From positions 1 through 64,000 of the forward strand of contig JAKQDD010000105.1 of assembly GCA_029556615.1 (NCBI GenBank): 64,000 bases of DNA, written 5' to 3'. This document shows positions 1 to 8,604 of the stretch, one piece after another (the first letter of the stretch is position 1; each line of letters starts with the position of its first letter). This stretch comes from Verrucomicrobiota bacterium. Lineage in GTDB: Bacteria; Verrucomicrobiota; Verrucomicrobiia; Limisphaerales; J093. The notes below the pieces were generated by a model that was not told where the DNA came from, ran no database searches, and saw nothing but the letters and a program-made list of their open reading frames with translations. The position numbers and the translations under genes were made by a program.

Positions 1-121
1 CAGACGGCGTTGCTCGCTTCTCACAGATCTCAGCGGATATGCTCGTCGCTCGCGCGGCTCGACTGAGCTCGCCGAAGTCCTTGTCTGGCGGCAAAACTCC
101 TGGCCGCGAATGTCCACCCAT
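1..121 (-). other. Possible partial reading frame at left edge
   Basis: A minus-strand frame starts with ATG at position 121 and stays open for 40 codons to the left edge. The peptide contains the stretch RPGVLPPDKDFGELSRA. I do not recognise a domain, and the start lies just outside the first repeat. It could be the 5' end of a gene continuing to the left or a chance open frame in GC-rich DNA. Confidence 0.2.
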
Positions 122-137
122 TTGAGGGACACCACAC

Positions 138-310
138 TAGCGAGGCGCCGCCTCAGACCGATGAAACATGCAGTCCAAAGGAACCGTGGGGGGCAGCGGG
201 GCACCCTGCCTCCGCGCCTCGCTGGCGGTGGCGCGTTACGGGACAGGGAGGCGCAGAATGGGACACCATACTAGAGTCCTCGACTGGGTCTGAGCTGCGC
301 CTCGCCAGGC
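138..310 (-). repeat. Composite repeat, copy 1 (module B core iii plus A/B fusion)
   Basis: Positions 138-227 read TAGCGAGGCGCC ... GCGCCTCGCTGG, a module B in minus orientation with core iii (reads CAGTCCAAAGGAACC inside). Positions 272-310 join the start of module A (AGAGTCCTCGACT) directly to the end of module B (GGTCTGAGCTGCGCC), as if the middle had been deleted. The copy fills the space downstream of the minus-strand yraN gene. Confidence 0.75.
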
Positions 311-327
311 AACCGTGTCGGGGCAGG

Positions 328-747
328 TCATCCGTACCGGTAGGGTGGGCTCAAAGGGAAGACATTCTCGAGATGCCGGATCTCACTGACAGCGTCGTCT
401 TCGAGGAGCACCTCGACGATGTCGAACCGGATACGGACGGCGGGATGGTGCAGGGCCCGGAGATAGTCCAGGGCGGCACGCGAGAGGTGGAAGCGCTTCT
501 CGGCATTGACGGCGGCCGCAGGCCGGGTCCATTCCTCCGAGGAGCGTGTTTTGACCTCGATGAATACGAGGCAATGGCCCTCGCGGAACACGAGGTCGAT
601 CTCGCCGCGCGGCGAGCGGTAGTTGGCGGTCAGGAAGCGGTAGCCGATCCTCTTCAGGTAGCGGCGCGCGGCTTGCTCACCCCGTCGGCCGCGATCCTGG
701 GTGATCGGCAGCCGCGGGCGGCGGAACCACTGGCGGAGCCAGCCCAT
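328..747 (-). CDS. yraN: YraN family (UPF0102) putative nuclease
   Basis: The 139-aa protein matches the usual YraN length and has the family's endonuclease-like core: GEIDLV at residues 48-53 and FIEVKTR at 62-68, with the acidic and lysine residues of a PD-(D/E)xK-type fold. The molecular role of YraN is unsettled; a DNA-processing role is inferred from the fold. It lies 12 bp after rnhB on the same strand, the usual rplS-rnhB-yraN order, so co-transcription with rnhB is likely. The TGA stop is followed directly by a composite repeat. Confidence 0.9.
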   Translation of the reverse strand: MGWLRQWFRRPRLPITQDRGRRGEQAARRYLKRIGYRFLTANYRSPRGEIDLVFREGHCLVFIEVKTRSSEEWTRPAAAVNAEKRFHLSRAALDYLRALHHPAVRIRFDIVEVLLEDDAVSEIRHLENVFPLSPPYRYG

Positions 748-759
748 CGGCGTGGTGGA

Positions 760-1419
760 TCACAGCCCCAATTCTCCCTGGACAGAACGCAGGGGAGCGA
801 AGCTGCGTCGGTGGATAGGGCAAGGACCGTGCCGGGCGAGGGCTTCGAGATGAGCGGCGGTGGCGTAACCTTTGTGTCGGGCGAAACCATAGCCGGGGTA
901 TTCCCGGTCGTACTCGACCATCAAACGGTCTCGGGTCACCTTCGCGAGGACGCTGGCGGCCGCGATCGAGTAACTGCGGGCGTCGCCCCGGACGAGGGCG
1001 GTGTGGGGGACGGGCAGGCCGGGGACGGGCAGGCCATCGATGAGGGCATGATCGGGAGGGGGGTCGAGGAGGCTAAGGGCCTTGCGCATTGCCGTATGCG
1101 TGGCGGCGAGGATGTTGGAGGCATCGATCTCGGGCGGGTCGACTCTCCAAAGCGTGTGTCGGAAGCCCGGGAGGCGGAGGAGGATTGCCGCGTACTGCTC
1201 TCGCTGGCGGGGGGTGAGCTGCTTGGAGTCGGTCAGGCCTTCGAGGTTGGCTGGCAGGCTGTCACGGATGGTTGCGGACGGGAACGAGGCGGCTGCTGCG
1301 AGGACGGGTCCGGCCAGCGGGCCGCGGCCGACCTCGTCCACGCCGGCGATCCGTTCGATCCCCCGGGCCAGGAGGGAACGTTCCACCGCCCAGCGGTCGG
1401 GATTGCCGATGGGGCTCAA
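760..1419 (-). CDS. rnhB: Ribonuclease HII
   Basis: RNase HII cleaves the RNA strand of RNA-DNA hybrids and removes single ribonucleotides from DNA. The 219-aa protein has the active-site block AGVDEVGRGPLAGPV (acidic pair D28/E29), TDSKQL at 63-68, the second acidic region ALIDG (D128) and the SIAAASVLAKVTRD segment, so the catalytic set looks complete. Length is normal. It follows rplS after a strong terminator hairpin and precedes yraN by 12 bp. Expression probably depends on read-through of that terminator or on its own promoter, which I could not identify. Confidence 0.95.
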   Translation of the reverse strand: MSPIGNPDRWAVERSLLARGIERIAGVDEVGRGPLAGPVLAAAASFPSATIRDSLPANLEGLTDSKQLTPRQREQYAAILLRLPGFRHTLWRVDPPEIDASNILAATHTAMRKALSLLDPPPDHALIDGLPVPGLPVPHTALVRGDARSYSIAAASVLAKVTRDRLMVEYDREYPGYGFARHKGYATAAHLEALARHGPCPIHRRSFAPLRSVQGELGL

Positions 1420-1436
1420 GGGACGGTGCGCCGGGG

Positions 1437-1468
1437 GACAAGAAAACGGCGAGGCCGCAGCCTCGCCG
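1437..1468 (-). terminator. Rho-independent terminator after rplS
   Basis: On the minus strand CGGCGAGGC, a four-base loop and GCCTCGCCG form a perfect 9-bp hairpin followed by TTTTCTT. It lies 26 bp past the rplS stop and before rnhB, so it should end or attenuate transcription of the ribosomal-protein part of the operon. Confidence 0.85.
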
Positions 1469-1494
1469 GAGACGTATCCCGCGTGGGGGAGTGG

Positions 1495-1938
1495 TTACGT
1501 TGCCGCGGGTTCGGTGGGGGCGGGCCCGCTGGTCTCGGCGGGTTTGGCTTGAGGCGCCGGCTTGAGGGCGGCTGCCGGCTTGCCGTGCTGTTCCTTTTCC
1601 TTGACGGCGATGGCGCCCTTGCCGATTCGCTTGCGGAGGTAAGTGAGCTTGGCGCGGCGGACGGATCCCTGACGTTCGACCTCGACCTTGTCGATGCGGG
1701 TCGAGTGGACCGGGAAGACGCGTTCGACGCCTTCGCCGTAGCTGATCCGGCGGACGGTAAACGTCTCGTTAACGCCATGGCCGCGGCGGCCGATGACAAC
1801 GCCGGAGAACACCTGGATGCGTTCCTTATCGCCTTCGACGACCTTGGTGTGCACCCGCACGGTATCGCCGACGTGAAACGGCGTCGGTTCCTTCCGCAGT
1901 TGGGCTGCTTCGATTTTGTCCAATAGTGCCTGATTCAT
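1495..1938 (-). CDS. rplS: 50S ribosomal protein L19
   Basis: L19 sits at the 30S-50S interface of the ribosome. The start is the ATG at 1938, which overlaps the trmD stop by four bases (ATGA) and gives the expected N-terminus [16 protein letters not shown]. Conserved L19 segments are present: [26 protein letters not shown], and the basic [11 protein letters not shown]. At 147 aa it is longer than the usual 115-120 aa because of a C-terminal tail of about 30 residues rich in Ala, Pro and Lys, probably disordered. A longer frame upstream runs through trmD and is not the real start. Confidence 0.95.
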   Translation of the reverse strand: MNQALLDKIEAAQLRKEPTPFHVGDTVRVHTKVVEGDKERIQVFSGVVIGRRGHGVNETFTVRRISYGEGVERVFPVHSTRIDKVEVERQGSVRRAKLTYLRKRIGKGAIAVKEKEQHGKPAAALKPAPQAKPAETSGPAPTEPAAT

Positions 1939-2654
1939 AAGCTTGGGTCTGTTGGTTCGTTCGGTTGGGGCGGAGTCGATTCTTCGGGCGCCAGCAGGTC
2001 TGGCCGGCGTTCCCGGGTGCGCCGGCGCGCCTGGCTCGCCCGCCACCGGGCGATTTCCGCATGGTGGCCTGAGAGCAGGACATCGGGCACGCGCAGGCCA
2101 CGAAACTCGACGGGCCGGGTGTACTGCGGGTACTCGAGGCAATCCTGACTGAACGACTCCTCGGAGGCGCTTTGGCCATCCCCGAGGGCGCCGGGCAGCA
2201 GGCGGGTGAGGGCGTCGATCACCACCATGGCGGGCAATGCCCCGTTGGTGAGGACATAATCGCCGATCGACACCTCATCGTCCGCCAGGCGCTCACGCAC
2301 CCGTTCGTCGACCCCCTCGTAGCTGCCGCAGATCAGCAGCAGGTGAGGGCGTCGGGCGAACTCGCGCGCCACCGCCTGACGGAAGACCCGGCCTGCCGGG
2401 CCCAGCAGCACCACGTGGGTCTCTGCGCCCCGCAAACTCTCTACCGCTTCAAAGATCGGTTCCGGCTTCAGCAGCATCCCTGGACCCCCTCCGAAAGGCC
2501 GGTCGTCGACCGTCTTGTGACGGTCATGGGTCCAATCCCGCAAATTGTGCACCCGCAATTCGAGCAGGCCCTGGTCGCGCGCCCGCCGGACGATGCTCTC
2601 ATCCAGGGGACCGGCGAACATCGCCGGGAACAGTGTGAGCACGTCGATTTTCAT
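1935..2654 (-). CDS. trmD: tRNA (guanine-N1)-methyltransferase
   Basis: TrmD methylates G37 of tRNAs that read CNN codons, using S-adenosylmethionine, which prevents +1 frameshifting. The 239-aa protein starts [13 protein letters not shown] and contains the trefoil-knot cofactor region ([25 protein letters not shown]) and the RPFGGGPGM segment. Start chosen at 2654 because it gives the standard N-terminus. It lies 66 bp after khpA and overlaps rplS by four bases. The usual neighbour rimM is not present between khpA and trmD. Confidence 0.97.
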   Translation of the reverse strand: MKIDVLTLFPAMFAGPLDESIVRRARDQGLLELRVHNLRDWTHDRHKTVDDRPFGGGPGMLLKPEPIFEAVESLRGAETHVVLLGPAGRVFRQAVAREFARRPHLLLICGSYEGVDERVRERLADDEVSIGDYVLTNGALPAMVVIDALTRLLPGALGDGQSASEESFSQDCLEYPQYTRPVEFRGLRVPDVLLSGHHAEIARWRASQARRRTRERRPDLLAPEESTPPQPNEPTDPSL

Positions 2655-2720
2655 GCTCTTCCTGATCCCCGGCGGGTCCTGCGAGAGTCCGCTACGGCGC
2701 TCCCGCACGGTGCGCGTTGT

Positions 2721-2969
2721 CTAAGGGGCCGGCGGCGGTTCCTCGACCAATTCGAGGCTGCATCGTTTGCCTTGCTTGGCGCTGCCGACCTGGAGCAGGG
2801 CTCGCAGGGCATGGATCGTGGCGCCCTCGCGCCCGATGATCTTCCCGACATCGCCAGGGTGCAGGCGCAGTTCATAGAGGGTGCCGCCATCCCGGTCGAC
2901 CGGCGTCACGGTCACCGCGTCGGGGCGGTCAACCAGCCCTTTCACGACGAATTCGAGCCAGGCCTGCAT
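2721..2969 (-). CDS. khpA: KhpA-type KH domain RNA-binding protein
   Basis: This 82-aa protein is a single type II KH domain with the nucleic-acid-binding GxxG loop in GKIIGREGATIHALR, and starts MQAWLEFVVKGLVDRP. In Gram-positive bacteria KhpA pairs with KhpB to bind many RNAs; the role here is inferred by homology. It lies 14 bp downstream of rpsP and upstream of trmD, its typical position. No khpB is visible in this window. Confidence 0.92.
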   Translation of the reverse strand: MQAWLEFVVKGLVDRPDAVTVTPVDRDGGTLYELRLHPGDVGKIIGREGATIHALRALLQVGSAKQGKRCSLELVEEPPPAP

Positions 2970-2983
2970 GGGGGTGTCTCCAG

Positions 2984-3244
2984 TCAGGCCGGCGCGGCGG
3001 TGGCCCGGCGTCGTTCGCGCCGGATGAAGCTCGCGACGGTGTCCGACGGCTGGGCGCCCTTCGAGATCCAATACTCGGCCCGGGCGAGATCGAGCGTGAC
3101 GTTGTTCTCCTTCCTCTCGGGGAGGTAGGATCCGATCTCCTCGATGAACCGGCCGTCGCGGGGGCTCCGGCTGTCCGCGACCACAATGCGATAGGCCGGG
3201 GCGTTGGTAGTGCCCACCCGCTTCAAGCGAATTCTGACTGCCAT
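2984..3244 (-). CDS. rpsP: 30S ribosomal protein S16
   Basis: S16 is an assembly protein of the small subunit. The start at 3244 gives the typical N-terminus [20 protein letters not shown], followed by [18 protein letters not shown] and a basic C-terminal half; 86 aa is normal. It is the first gene of the minus-strand translation operon. The leader between this gene and the repeats upstream contains GC-rich inverted sequences, but I could not define a promoter. Confidence 0.97.
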   Translation of the reverse strand: MAVRIRLKRVGTTNAPAYRIVVADSRSPRDGRFIEEIGSYLPERKENNVTLDLARAEYWISKGAQPSDTVASFIRRERRRATAAPA

Positions 3245-3390
3245 AATGTGTATGCTCTGTCTCGCCCGACCGACTCGGCCGGGCGCCGTTCGGCGCGCCT
3301 GAGCCCGTGCCCGGCACGGTGCCTCAAAAGAGCGGAGACAGTAATCTCGCATCCCCGACCTTGGCAAGCCAAAGATTTTGTCCCGAGGCC

Positions 3391-3540
3391 GGCCGGTACT
3401 CCTCTCCCGCCTTCGCCAAGGCTTCGGCGTGCAGGCCCTCGATCCCTCCCCCTCCGCCTTCGCCAAGGCTGCGGCGGACAGGCGGTTCCGGGGTCGCAGG
3501 GGGATGGAAGGACCGGCGCGCGGACTCGATGCAGGGTGGG
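3391..3540. repeat. Structured repeat family D, copy 1, with two mini-hairpins (E)
   Basis: Shares the blocks CCCTCGATCCCTCCCCC, GGTCGCAGGGGGA and GCGCGGACTCGATGC with a second copy near 32.7 kb. Two mini-hairpins of the form CCGCCTTCGCCAAGGCT followed by CGGCGGACAGG-like sequence lie at 3407-3435 and 3454-3482; the second interrupts the D sequence relative to the other copy. Confidence 0.6.
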
Positions 3541-3593
3541 GACAATGAGTCTGTCACCCTGTTTGCGGCACCGTCCTCTGGACTGGGTGCTGC

Positions 3594-3797
3594 ATCGGTC
3601 TGAGGCACGCCTCGCTAGAGTCCTCGACTTGTGAAAGTCGATGCGATTAGGTCAAGTTCGGCCCCTGCCGTTCCAACCCCACCCCCCTGCCTCCGAGGAC
3701 TCTACGTTAGCGAGGCGCGGAAGAGGGGTGGGGACTGACAGCAGGGTCTTCATGAGTCTGGGGACTCGACTGGGTCTGAGGCGGCGCCTCGCTAGAC
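3594..3797 (+). repeat. Composite repeat, copy 2 (B end, A, B core ii)
   Basis: A module-B end (GGTCTGAGGCACGCCTCGCTAG) runs into a complete module A from AGAGTCCTCGACTT at 3617 to GAGGACTCT ending at 3702, then a module B with core ii (internal GCAGGGTCTTCATG) ending GCGCCTCGCTAG at about 3795. It lies between the divergent rpsP and coiled-coil genes, upstream of both, so the family is not confined to gene 3' ends. Confidence 0.85.
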
Positions 3798-3843
3798 TCT
3801 GGCCCTGTTCATGCTGCGTTAGGGCGCGGTTGCGACGCCAGCG

Positions 3844-3871
3844 TTGACACCGGGGCGGGCGACGATAAGCT
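3844..3871 (+). promoter_or_regulatory. Candidate sigma-70 promoter
   Basis: A perfect -35 box TTGACA at 3844-3849 is followed after 16 bp by TAAGCT at 3866-3871. Transcription would start near 3878, about 28 bp before the ATG of the coiled-coil protein gene. Confidence 0.4.
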
Positions 3872-3905
3872 TGGGCCGAGTTCGCGAACTTAACGATTCT
3901 GCATC

Positions 3906-4667
3906 ATGTTACTCAAAGTCAGCCTGATCATAGCCATTCTGGCCGGCATCGGCACCCTGGTGGTCAGTCATCTTCAAGTGTCGGAGGCGGTGGCCATCCT
4001 GAAGCAGACGCTGCAGGACACGACGGCCGATCTCGAAAGGACACGGCTCGCCGAGGCGGCGGCCAAGAAGGATGCCAAGGCGTCCAAGGATGAGGCGGAG
4101 AAGACGGCCAGGGAACTGGCCGAGACGCAGGCGAACCTCGAGACGGCGACCACGCAGTGGAAGGCGCAGGAGACGCGCGCCAACGACAACGAGGCGAAGC
4201 TGAACCGGGCGACGTCGCAATTGAACGACGCGCAGCGTGACCTGGGTGCGTGGTCGGCGCTTGGCATTCCGGTGGAGCTGGTCAGGAATCGGCTCGGCGA
4301 CCTGGTCCGGGTCACCCAGGCGCGCGACGCTCTGCAGGAGGAGAACAAGGAGATGCTGCAGAAGATCAACAAGATCCAGGCGGAGTTGGCCAAGTACACC
4401 CAGGACAAGGATGTTCCGCCACCCCTGCCGGCCGGCCTCAAGGGGACGGTGGTGGCTGTGAATCCGCAGTGGGAGTTCGTGGTGTTGGACATCGGGGGCA
4501 ACCAGGGCGTGCTCGAACGGGGCGAGATGTTGGTCAGCCGCGACGGCAAACTGGTCGCCAAGGTGCGGATCACGAGCGTTGAAGCGAGCCGGTCGATTGC
4601 GAATGTCCTGCCCGAATGGAAGCAGACGGACGTTCAGACGGGCGACATCGTGATCGTGACGAACTGA
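3906..4667 (+). CDS. Membrane-anchored coiled-coil protein of unknown function
   Basis: The 253-aa protein has one N-terminal hydrophobic segment (LLKVSLIIAILAGIGTLVV) with no clear cleavage site, so it is probably a signal anchor. Residues about 25-175 form an Ala/Glu/Lys-rich coiled coil. The C-terminal part (from about residue 180) looks like a small beta domain with GTVVAVNPQWEFVVLDIG and ending GDIVIVTN, similar in style to C-terminal barrels of envelope assembly proteins. Likely orientation is anchored in the inner membrane with the beta domain outside. A candidate promoter lies just upstream, and a small lipoprotein gene starts two bases after its stop. I cannot name the family. Confidence 0.75.
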   Translation: MLLKVSLIIAILAGIGTLVVSHLQVSEAVAILKQTLQDTTADLERTRLAEAAAKKDAKASKDEAEKTARELAETQANLETATTQWKAQETRANDNEAKLNRATSQLNDAQRDLGAWSALGIPVELVRNRLGDLVRVTQARDALQEENKEMLQKINKIQAELAKYTQDKDVPPPLPAGLKGTVVAVNPQWEFVVLDIGGNQGVLERGEMLVSRDGKLVAKVRITSVEASRSIANVLPEWKQTDVQTGDIVIVTN

Positions 4668-4669
4668 TC

Positions 4670-4849
4670 ATGGAACGGCTTTGTCACTGGCTGCGGGGGA
4701 TGGGATGGGTCATGCTGGCGCTGGTGGCCGCGGCGGTGCTGTCGGGTTGCGCCAGCACTGACGACTCGGAGAATCTCTCGGAGCGCCCCTGGAACGCCCC
4801 GAGGAGCTGGGAGCACGGTCTACCCTCCGGGATGTTTGAAGGGCGCTGA
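4670..4849 (+). CDS. Small putative lipoprotein
   Basis: The 59-aa product has a hydrophobic signal segment (WVMLALVAAAVLSGC) ending in a good lipobox, LSGC, and only about 35 residues after the predicted lipidated Cys. It starts two bases after the upstream coiled-coil gene and is likely co-transcribed with it, suggesting a joint envelope role. It converges with the RNase Y gene, whose stop lies one base away. No known family recognised. Confidence 0.65.
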   Translation: MERLCHWLRGMGWVMLALVAAAVLSGCASTDDSENLSERPWNAPRSWEHGLPSGMFEGR

Positions 4850-4850
4850 T

Positions 4851-6419
4851 TTACTTTGCGAATTCGACGCAGCGCGTCTCCCGGAGCACTGTCACACGGA
4901 TCTGGCCCGGGTATTGGAGTTCGCTCTCGATCTTCCGGGCGATGCCGCGTGCGAGCAATGCGGCTTGGTGATCGTCGATCGTCTCGGGATGCACAAAGAC
5001 CCGGACCTCGCGTCCGGCCTGGACTGCGTAGCATCGTTCGACGCCCTGGAATGACTGTGCGAGGTGTTCAAGCGCTTCGAGTCGCTTGAGGTAGGTGGCC
5101 ATCGATTCGGATCGGGCGCCGGGGCGCGAGGCGCTGATGGCGTCGGCGGCGCTCACGACCACGCCCAGCACGCCGTTCGACGGTGCGGCGTCGTGATGGG
5201 TTGCGACGGCGCCGACGATTTCCTCGGACTCGCCATGGCGACGGAGCAGGTCGGCGCCGATCTGGGCATGGCAACCCTCGACCTCATGGTTGATGGCCTT
5301 GCCGATGTCGTGGAGCAAGCCGGCGCGTTTGGCTGTGGCGACGTCCAGGCCCAGTTCGGCCGCCAACATCCCCGCCAACTGGGCGACCTCGATCGAGTGA
5401 TCCAGGATGTTCTGAGAGAAGCTGTATCGGAACCGCAGGCTGCCGAGCAGGCGGGCGACGTCCGGGGGCAGGGGGGGCAAGCCCACGTGAAAGACTGCTT
5501 CTTCGCCGCTTCGGAGGATGGTCTCCTGGGTCTCCTGGGCGACCTTGGCCACGATCTCCTCGATCCGGGTCGGGTGGATCCGGCCATCGGCGATCAATCG
5601 TTCCATCGCCTGCCGCGCAACTTCCCGTCGAACCGGGTCAAAGCCGGAGAGCACGACCGCGTTGGGCGTGTCGTCGATCAGCACCGTCACGCCCGTGGCG
5701 GCCTCGAAGGCGCGGATATTCCGGCCTTCGCGGCCGATGATCCGGCCTTTGAGATCATCTCCGTTGAGGGAGACAGTGGCGGTGGTTGTCTCGAAGGTGT
5801 GTTCGCCGGCGTACCGTTGGATGGCGACGGCGATGATGCGGCGCGCCTGCTCTTCGGCCCTTGCGCGGGCGGCTTCCATGACGTGGCGTGAGAGATCCGA
5901 GGCGTCCTTCTGGATGTCCTCCTCGACTTCACGGAGCAACAGGGCGCGGGCCTCGGCCTCGGAGAGATGCGCCAGCCGCTCGAGTTCCTTGCGGCGCTGG
6001 CGGACGAGGGCCTCGAGTTCCGCCTGGGTGGCCTCAGCGGTCCGGCGGTCGGCGTCGACTTGCTGCTGCTGATCGCGCAGGGACCGCTCGCGTTCTCCGA
6101 GGATTTCCAGCTGGTGATTGACCAGGCACTCGCGTTGCGCCAACCGCTGGTGGGTCGCCTCCGATTCCCGGCGCTGGGCCTGGAAGCCCTCCTCGGTCTG
6201 ACGCCGGACACGGAGCGCCTCCTCGCCGGCGGCGATTCGCGCCTCGTGCACGACGCCCGCCGCCTCCCGGCGGGCTGTGTCCAGCAGCGTCTGCCGTTCG
6301 CGTTCACGGGTTCCCGCGTTTCGTCGATCCCGCAAGGACCACAGCGAGAAGCCCGCCACCGCGCCCAAGACCAACGACAACCCGACTTGTGCCCACTCGA
6401 TCGATGCCAGCAGATTCAT
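4851..6419 (-). CDS. rny: Ribonuclease Y
   Basis: RNase Y is a membrane-bound endoribonuclease that initiates mRNA decay. The 522-aa protein has, in order, an N-terminal membrane segment (residues about 10-28), a long Glu/Arg-rich coiled coil (about 35-200), a KH domain with GRIIGREGRN at 225-234, and an HD domain with LLHDIGK (H370/D371) and a later THHD. Length and order match the family. The start at 6419 is chosen because it puts the membrane segment at the N-terminus; an in-frame extension upstream lies inside the cyclo-ligase gene. It begins two bases after that gene's stop, so the two are co-transcribed. Confidence 0.96.
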   Translation of the reverse strand: MNLLASIEWAQVGLSLVLGAVAGFSLWSLRDRRNAGTRERERQTLLDTARREAAGVVHEARIAAGEEALRVRRQTEEGFQAQRRESEATHQRLAQRECLVNHQLEILGERERSLRDQQQQVDADRRTAEATQAELEALVRQRRKELERLAHLSEAEARALLLREVEEDIQKDASDLSRHVMEAARARAEEQARRIIAVAIQRYAGEHTFETTTATVSLNGDDLKGRIIGREGRNIRAFEAATGVTVLIDDTPNAVVLSGFDPVRREVARQAMERLIADGRIHPTRIEEIVAKVAQETQETILRSGEEAVFHVGLPPLPPDVARLLGSLRFRYSFSQNILDHSIEVAQLAGMLAAELGLDVATAKRAGLLHDIGKAINHEVEGCHAQIGADLLRRHGESEEIVGAVATHHDAAPSNGVLGVVVSAADAISASRPGARSESMATYLKRLEALEHLAQSFQGVERCYAVQAGREVRVFVHPETIDDHQAALLARGIARKIESELQYPGQIRVTVLRETRCVEFAK

Positions 6420-6421
6420 TT

Positions 6422-7012
6422 TCAGACCGAGCGCTGCCTGCAAGCAATCCAGCGCGTCGGCGTCAGGATACAATTCAACAACACGTCCTGCGGTCCTGTG
6501 GGAACAGACAGCACGACCTGCTCGTCCATCGCCACTCCGCAGAGCCACCCGCGGGCGTCAGCCAGCAGCCGGTCATAATGTCCCTTGCCCCGGCCCAACC
6601 GACCCCCGACGGGGTCGAATGCTAATCCAGGCACGAGAACCAAGTCCAGTCGGTTTACGGGGATGGAGGCGCACTGGGGTCCTGGTTCGAGGATTCCATA
6701 CCAGCCTGTGCGGAGGTCGGCGGGGCCCCCGACGCAGGCGGCTTCATAGGCTCGGCAGGCGGGTTGGTATCGAGGCAGAGCGACGGTCCGGTCTTGGGAC
6801 CATGCCTCGCGGATCACCGGCCACAAGTCCAGTTCATCGCGCATGGCCGCATAGAACAGGATCGCGCGCGCCGTCCGCCATTCATCGCGGGCGACCAGAA
6901 GCCGGCAGGCGGCGGTCGAGGCTTCGGTGCGGGTTTGAGCCGGGACGGCCTCGAGTCGGGCGGTCAATTCGGTGCGGAGCGCGGCTTTGGCGGAGTCGAG
7001 GGATTGATCCAT
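6422..7012 (-). CDS. 5-formyltetrahydrofolate cyclo-ligase
   Basis: Converts 5-formyl-THF to 5,10-methenyl-THF using ATP, recycling a folate storage form. The 196-aa protein carries the family signature VPGLAFDPVGGRLGRGKGHY near residues 140-160, with the phosphate-binding Gly/Arg loop. In Proteobacteria this gene (ygfA) is typically found next to 6S RNA; here it follows the 6S candidate and rarA on the same strand, with one composite repeat between it and rarA. RNase Y follows after two bases. Confidence 0.92.
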   Translation of the reverse strand: MDQSLDSAKAALRTELTARLEAVPAQTRTEASTAACRLLVARDEWRTARAILFYAAMRDELDLWPVIREAWSQDRTVALPRYQPACRAYEAACVGGPADLRTGWYGILEPGPQCASIPVNRLDLVLVPGLAFDPVGGRLGRGKGHYDRLLADARGWLCGVAMDEQVVLSVPTGPQDVLLNCILTPTRWIACRQRSV

Positions 7013-7013
7013 A

Positions 7014-7206
7014 AGTCGAGGACACTAGCGAGGCGCGGCCTCAGACCCGGTCGAGTCCCCAGGCACATGAAGACCCTGCTGTGCCTGCCGATCCTCTCTT
7101 CCGCGCCTCGCTGATGTAGAGTCCTCGAAGGCAGGGGGGTGGGGTTGGAACGGCAGGGACCCAACTTGAACTGTTGACTCCATGTTCCACAAGTCGAGGA
7201 CTCTAG
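7014..7206 (-). repeat. Composite repeat, copy 3 (A end, B core ii, A, B start)
   Basis: Reading the plus strand: a fragment of the A end (AAGTCGAGGAC), a module B core ii between TAGCGAGGCGCGG at about 7028 and GCGCCTCGCTGATG near 7113, a complete module A from AGAGTCCTCGA at 7119 to TCGAGGACTCT at 7204, and then the start of another B. It fills the space between the 5' end of the cyclo-ligase gene and the 3' end of rarA. The rarA stop codon TAG is part of it. Confidence 0.85.
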
Positions 7207-8564
7207 CGAGGCGCGGCCTGGCGTTGGGCGCGCCACTGGTCGAGCCGCTCCTTGATCTTCCGCTCCACTCCCTGGGCGGTGGGGGTGTAGTACTGGCGAA
7301 CGGCGCCCAAGTAATCCTGGGCGACGAAATGTCCCGGGTGATCGTGGGGGTAGACATAGCCCTGGCCGTGGCCAAGCCGTTCGGCGCCCGAGTAGCCCGT
7401 GCCGCGGAGGGCTTGGGGTACGGGCAGCGTACGGCCGGACCGGACATCTTCGAGCGCGGCGTCGATGGCGACGCAGGCGCTGTTGCTCTTGTTGGCGGTG
7501 GCGATGTAGAGAGTCGCTTCGGCGAGGGGGATGCGGGCCTCGGGCCAGCCGACGAACTCGGCGGCCTGGCAGGCGGCTTGGGCGAGGACCAGCGCCATGG
7601 GATCCGCCAGACCGACGTCTTCGGCTGCGCAGATGACAATCCGGCGGGCGAGGAAGCGGGGGTCTTCGCCGGCATGGATCATCTTGGCCAGCCAGTACAG
7701 AGCCGCATCCGGATCGCTGCCGCGCATCGACTTGATGAACGCCGAGATGGTGTCGTAGTGCCCGTCCTCATCGGCGTCGTAGACGACCGCCTTGCGTTGG
7801 ATGCTCTGTTCGGCGACGGCGAGGGTGACTCGGACGATGCCGTCGGGGGCGGCCGGGGTGGTCAGCGCTGCCAGTTCAAGGGCGTTGAGGGCTTTTCGGG
7901 CGTCGCCGTCGGCAATCTTCGCCAGATGGCCAAGCGCGGCGGGCTCGACCTCGAGCGCGAGAGCGGCCAGGCCTCGCTCGCGATCGACCATGGCCCGTTC
8001 GAGCAGGGCTGTCAGTTCGGCTTCCGTCAGCGGTTGCAGCTCGAAGACCTGGGACCGTGACACCAGGGGTGCGTTGACGAAGAAGAACGGGTTGTGGGTG
8101 GTTGCGCCGATGAGGCGGACGCCGCCGCTCTCGACGTCGGGCAGGAGCACGTCCTGTTGCGCCTTGTTGAACCGGTGGATTTCGTCGATGAACAGGATGG
8201 TTCGGTGGCCGGCATTGGCGAGGCGATTGGCGGCGGCGGCCAGCTCGCGGCGGAGGTCGGCGACGTTGGACTCGACACCGCTGAGCCGGATGAACCGGGA
8301 GCGGCTGTGCTGGGCGATGACGTGGGCCAGGGAGGTCTTGCCGGTTCCGGGGGGGCCAAAGAAGAGCAGGGACTGGAATCGGTCAGCCTCGATCGCGCGT
8401 CGGAGCAACTGTCCCGGCCCCAGGACGTGCGTCTGCCCCACGTAGTCCTCGAGGGTCCGGGGCCGCATCCGAGAGGCGAGCGGCGCTGTCGATGGCGGGG
8501 GCGCAGGTTCGCCGGCCGGTGCTTCCTGTCGCGGTTCGTGGGGGAACAGGTCGTCTGCCTGCAT
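7203..8564 (-). CDS. rarA: Replication-associated recombination protein A (RarA/MgsA AAA ATPase)
   Basis: RarA is a AAA+ ATPase related to clamp loaders that acts at stalled replication forks. The 453-aa protein has Walker A GPPGTGKT at residues 70-77, Walker B FIDEIH at 125-130, and the C-terminal tetramerisation region with YPHDHPGHFVAQDYL. A Pro-rich N-terminus of about 30 residues precedes the conserved YVGQTHVLGPG segment. The last residues (AAPR) and the TAG stop are encoded by repeat sequence (GCGCCTCGCTAG), so the extreme C-terminus was set by the repeat. It lies between the 6S RNA candidate and the cyclo-ligase gene on the same strand. Confidence 0.96.
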   Translation of the reverse strand: MQADDLFPHEPRQEAPAGEPAPPPSTAPLASRMRPRTLEDYVGQTHVLGPGQLLRRAIEADRFQSLLFFGPPGTGKTSLAHVIAQHSRSRFIRLSGVESNVADLRRELAAAANRLANAGHRTILFIDEIHRFNKAQQDVLLPDVESGGVRLIGATTHNPFFFVNAPLVSRSQVFELQPLTEAELTALLERAMVDRERGLAALALEVEPAALGHLAKIADGDARKALNALELAALTTPAAPDGIVRVTLAVAEQSIQRKAVVYDADEDGHYDTISAFIKSMRGSDPDAALYWLAKMIHAGEDPRFLARRIVICAAEDVGLADPMALVLAQAACQAAEFVGWPEARIPLAEATLYIATANKSNSACVAIDAALEDVRSGRTLPVPQALRGTGYSGAERLGHGQGYVYPHDHPGHFVAQDYLGAVRQYYTPTAQGVERKIKERLDQWRAQRQAAPR

Positions 8565-8604
8565 GCTTCGAGTTTAATCCCGCGCCGGGGCGGGAATCCA
8601 GGGC

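Noticed and set aside
373..1926. 517-codon plus-strand open frame opposite yraN, rnhB and rplS
   Set aside because: It runs antisense through three well-supported genes and shows no domain. GC-rich DNA here gives long antisense frames.
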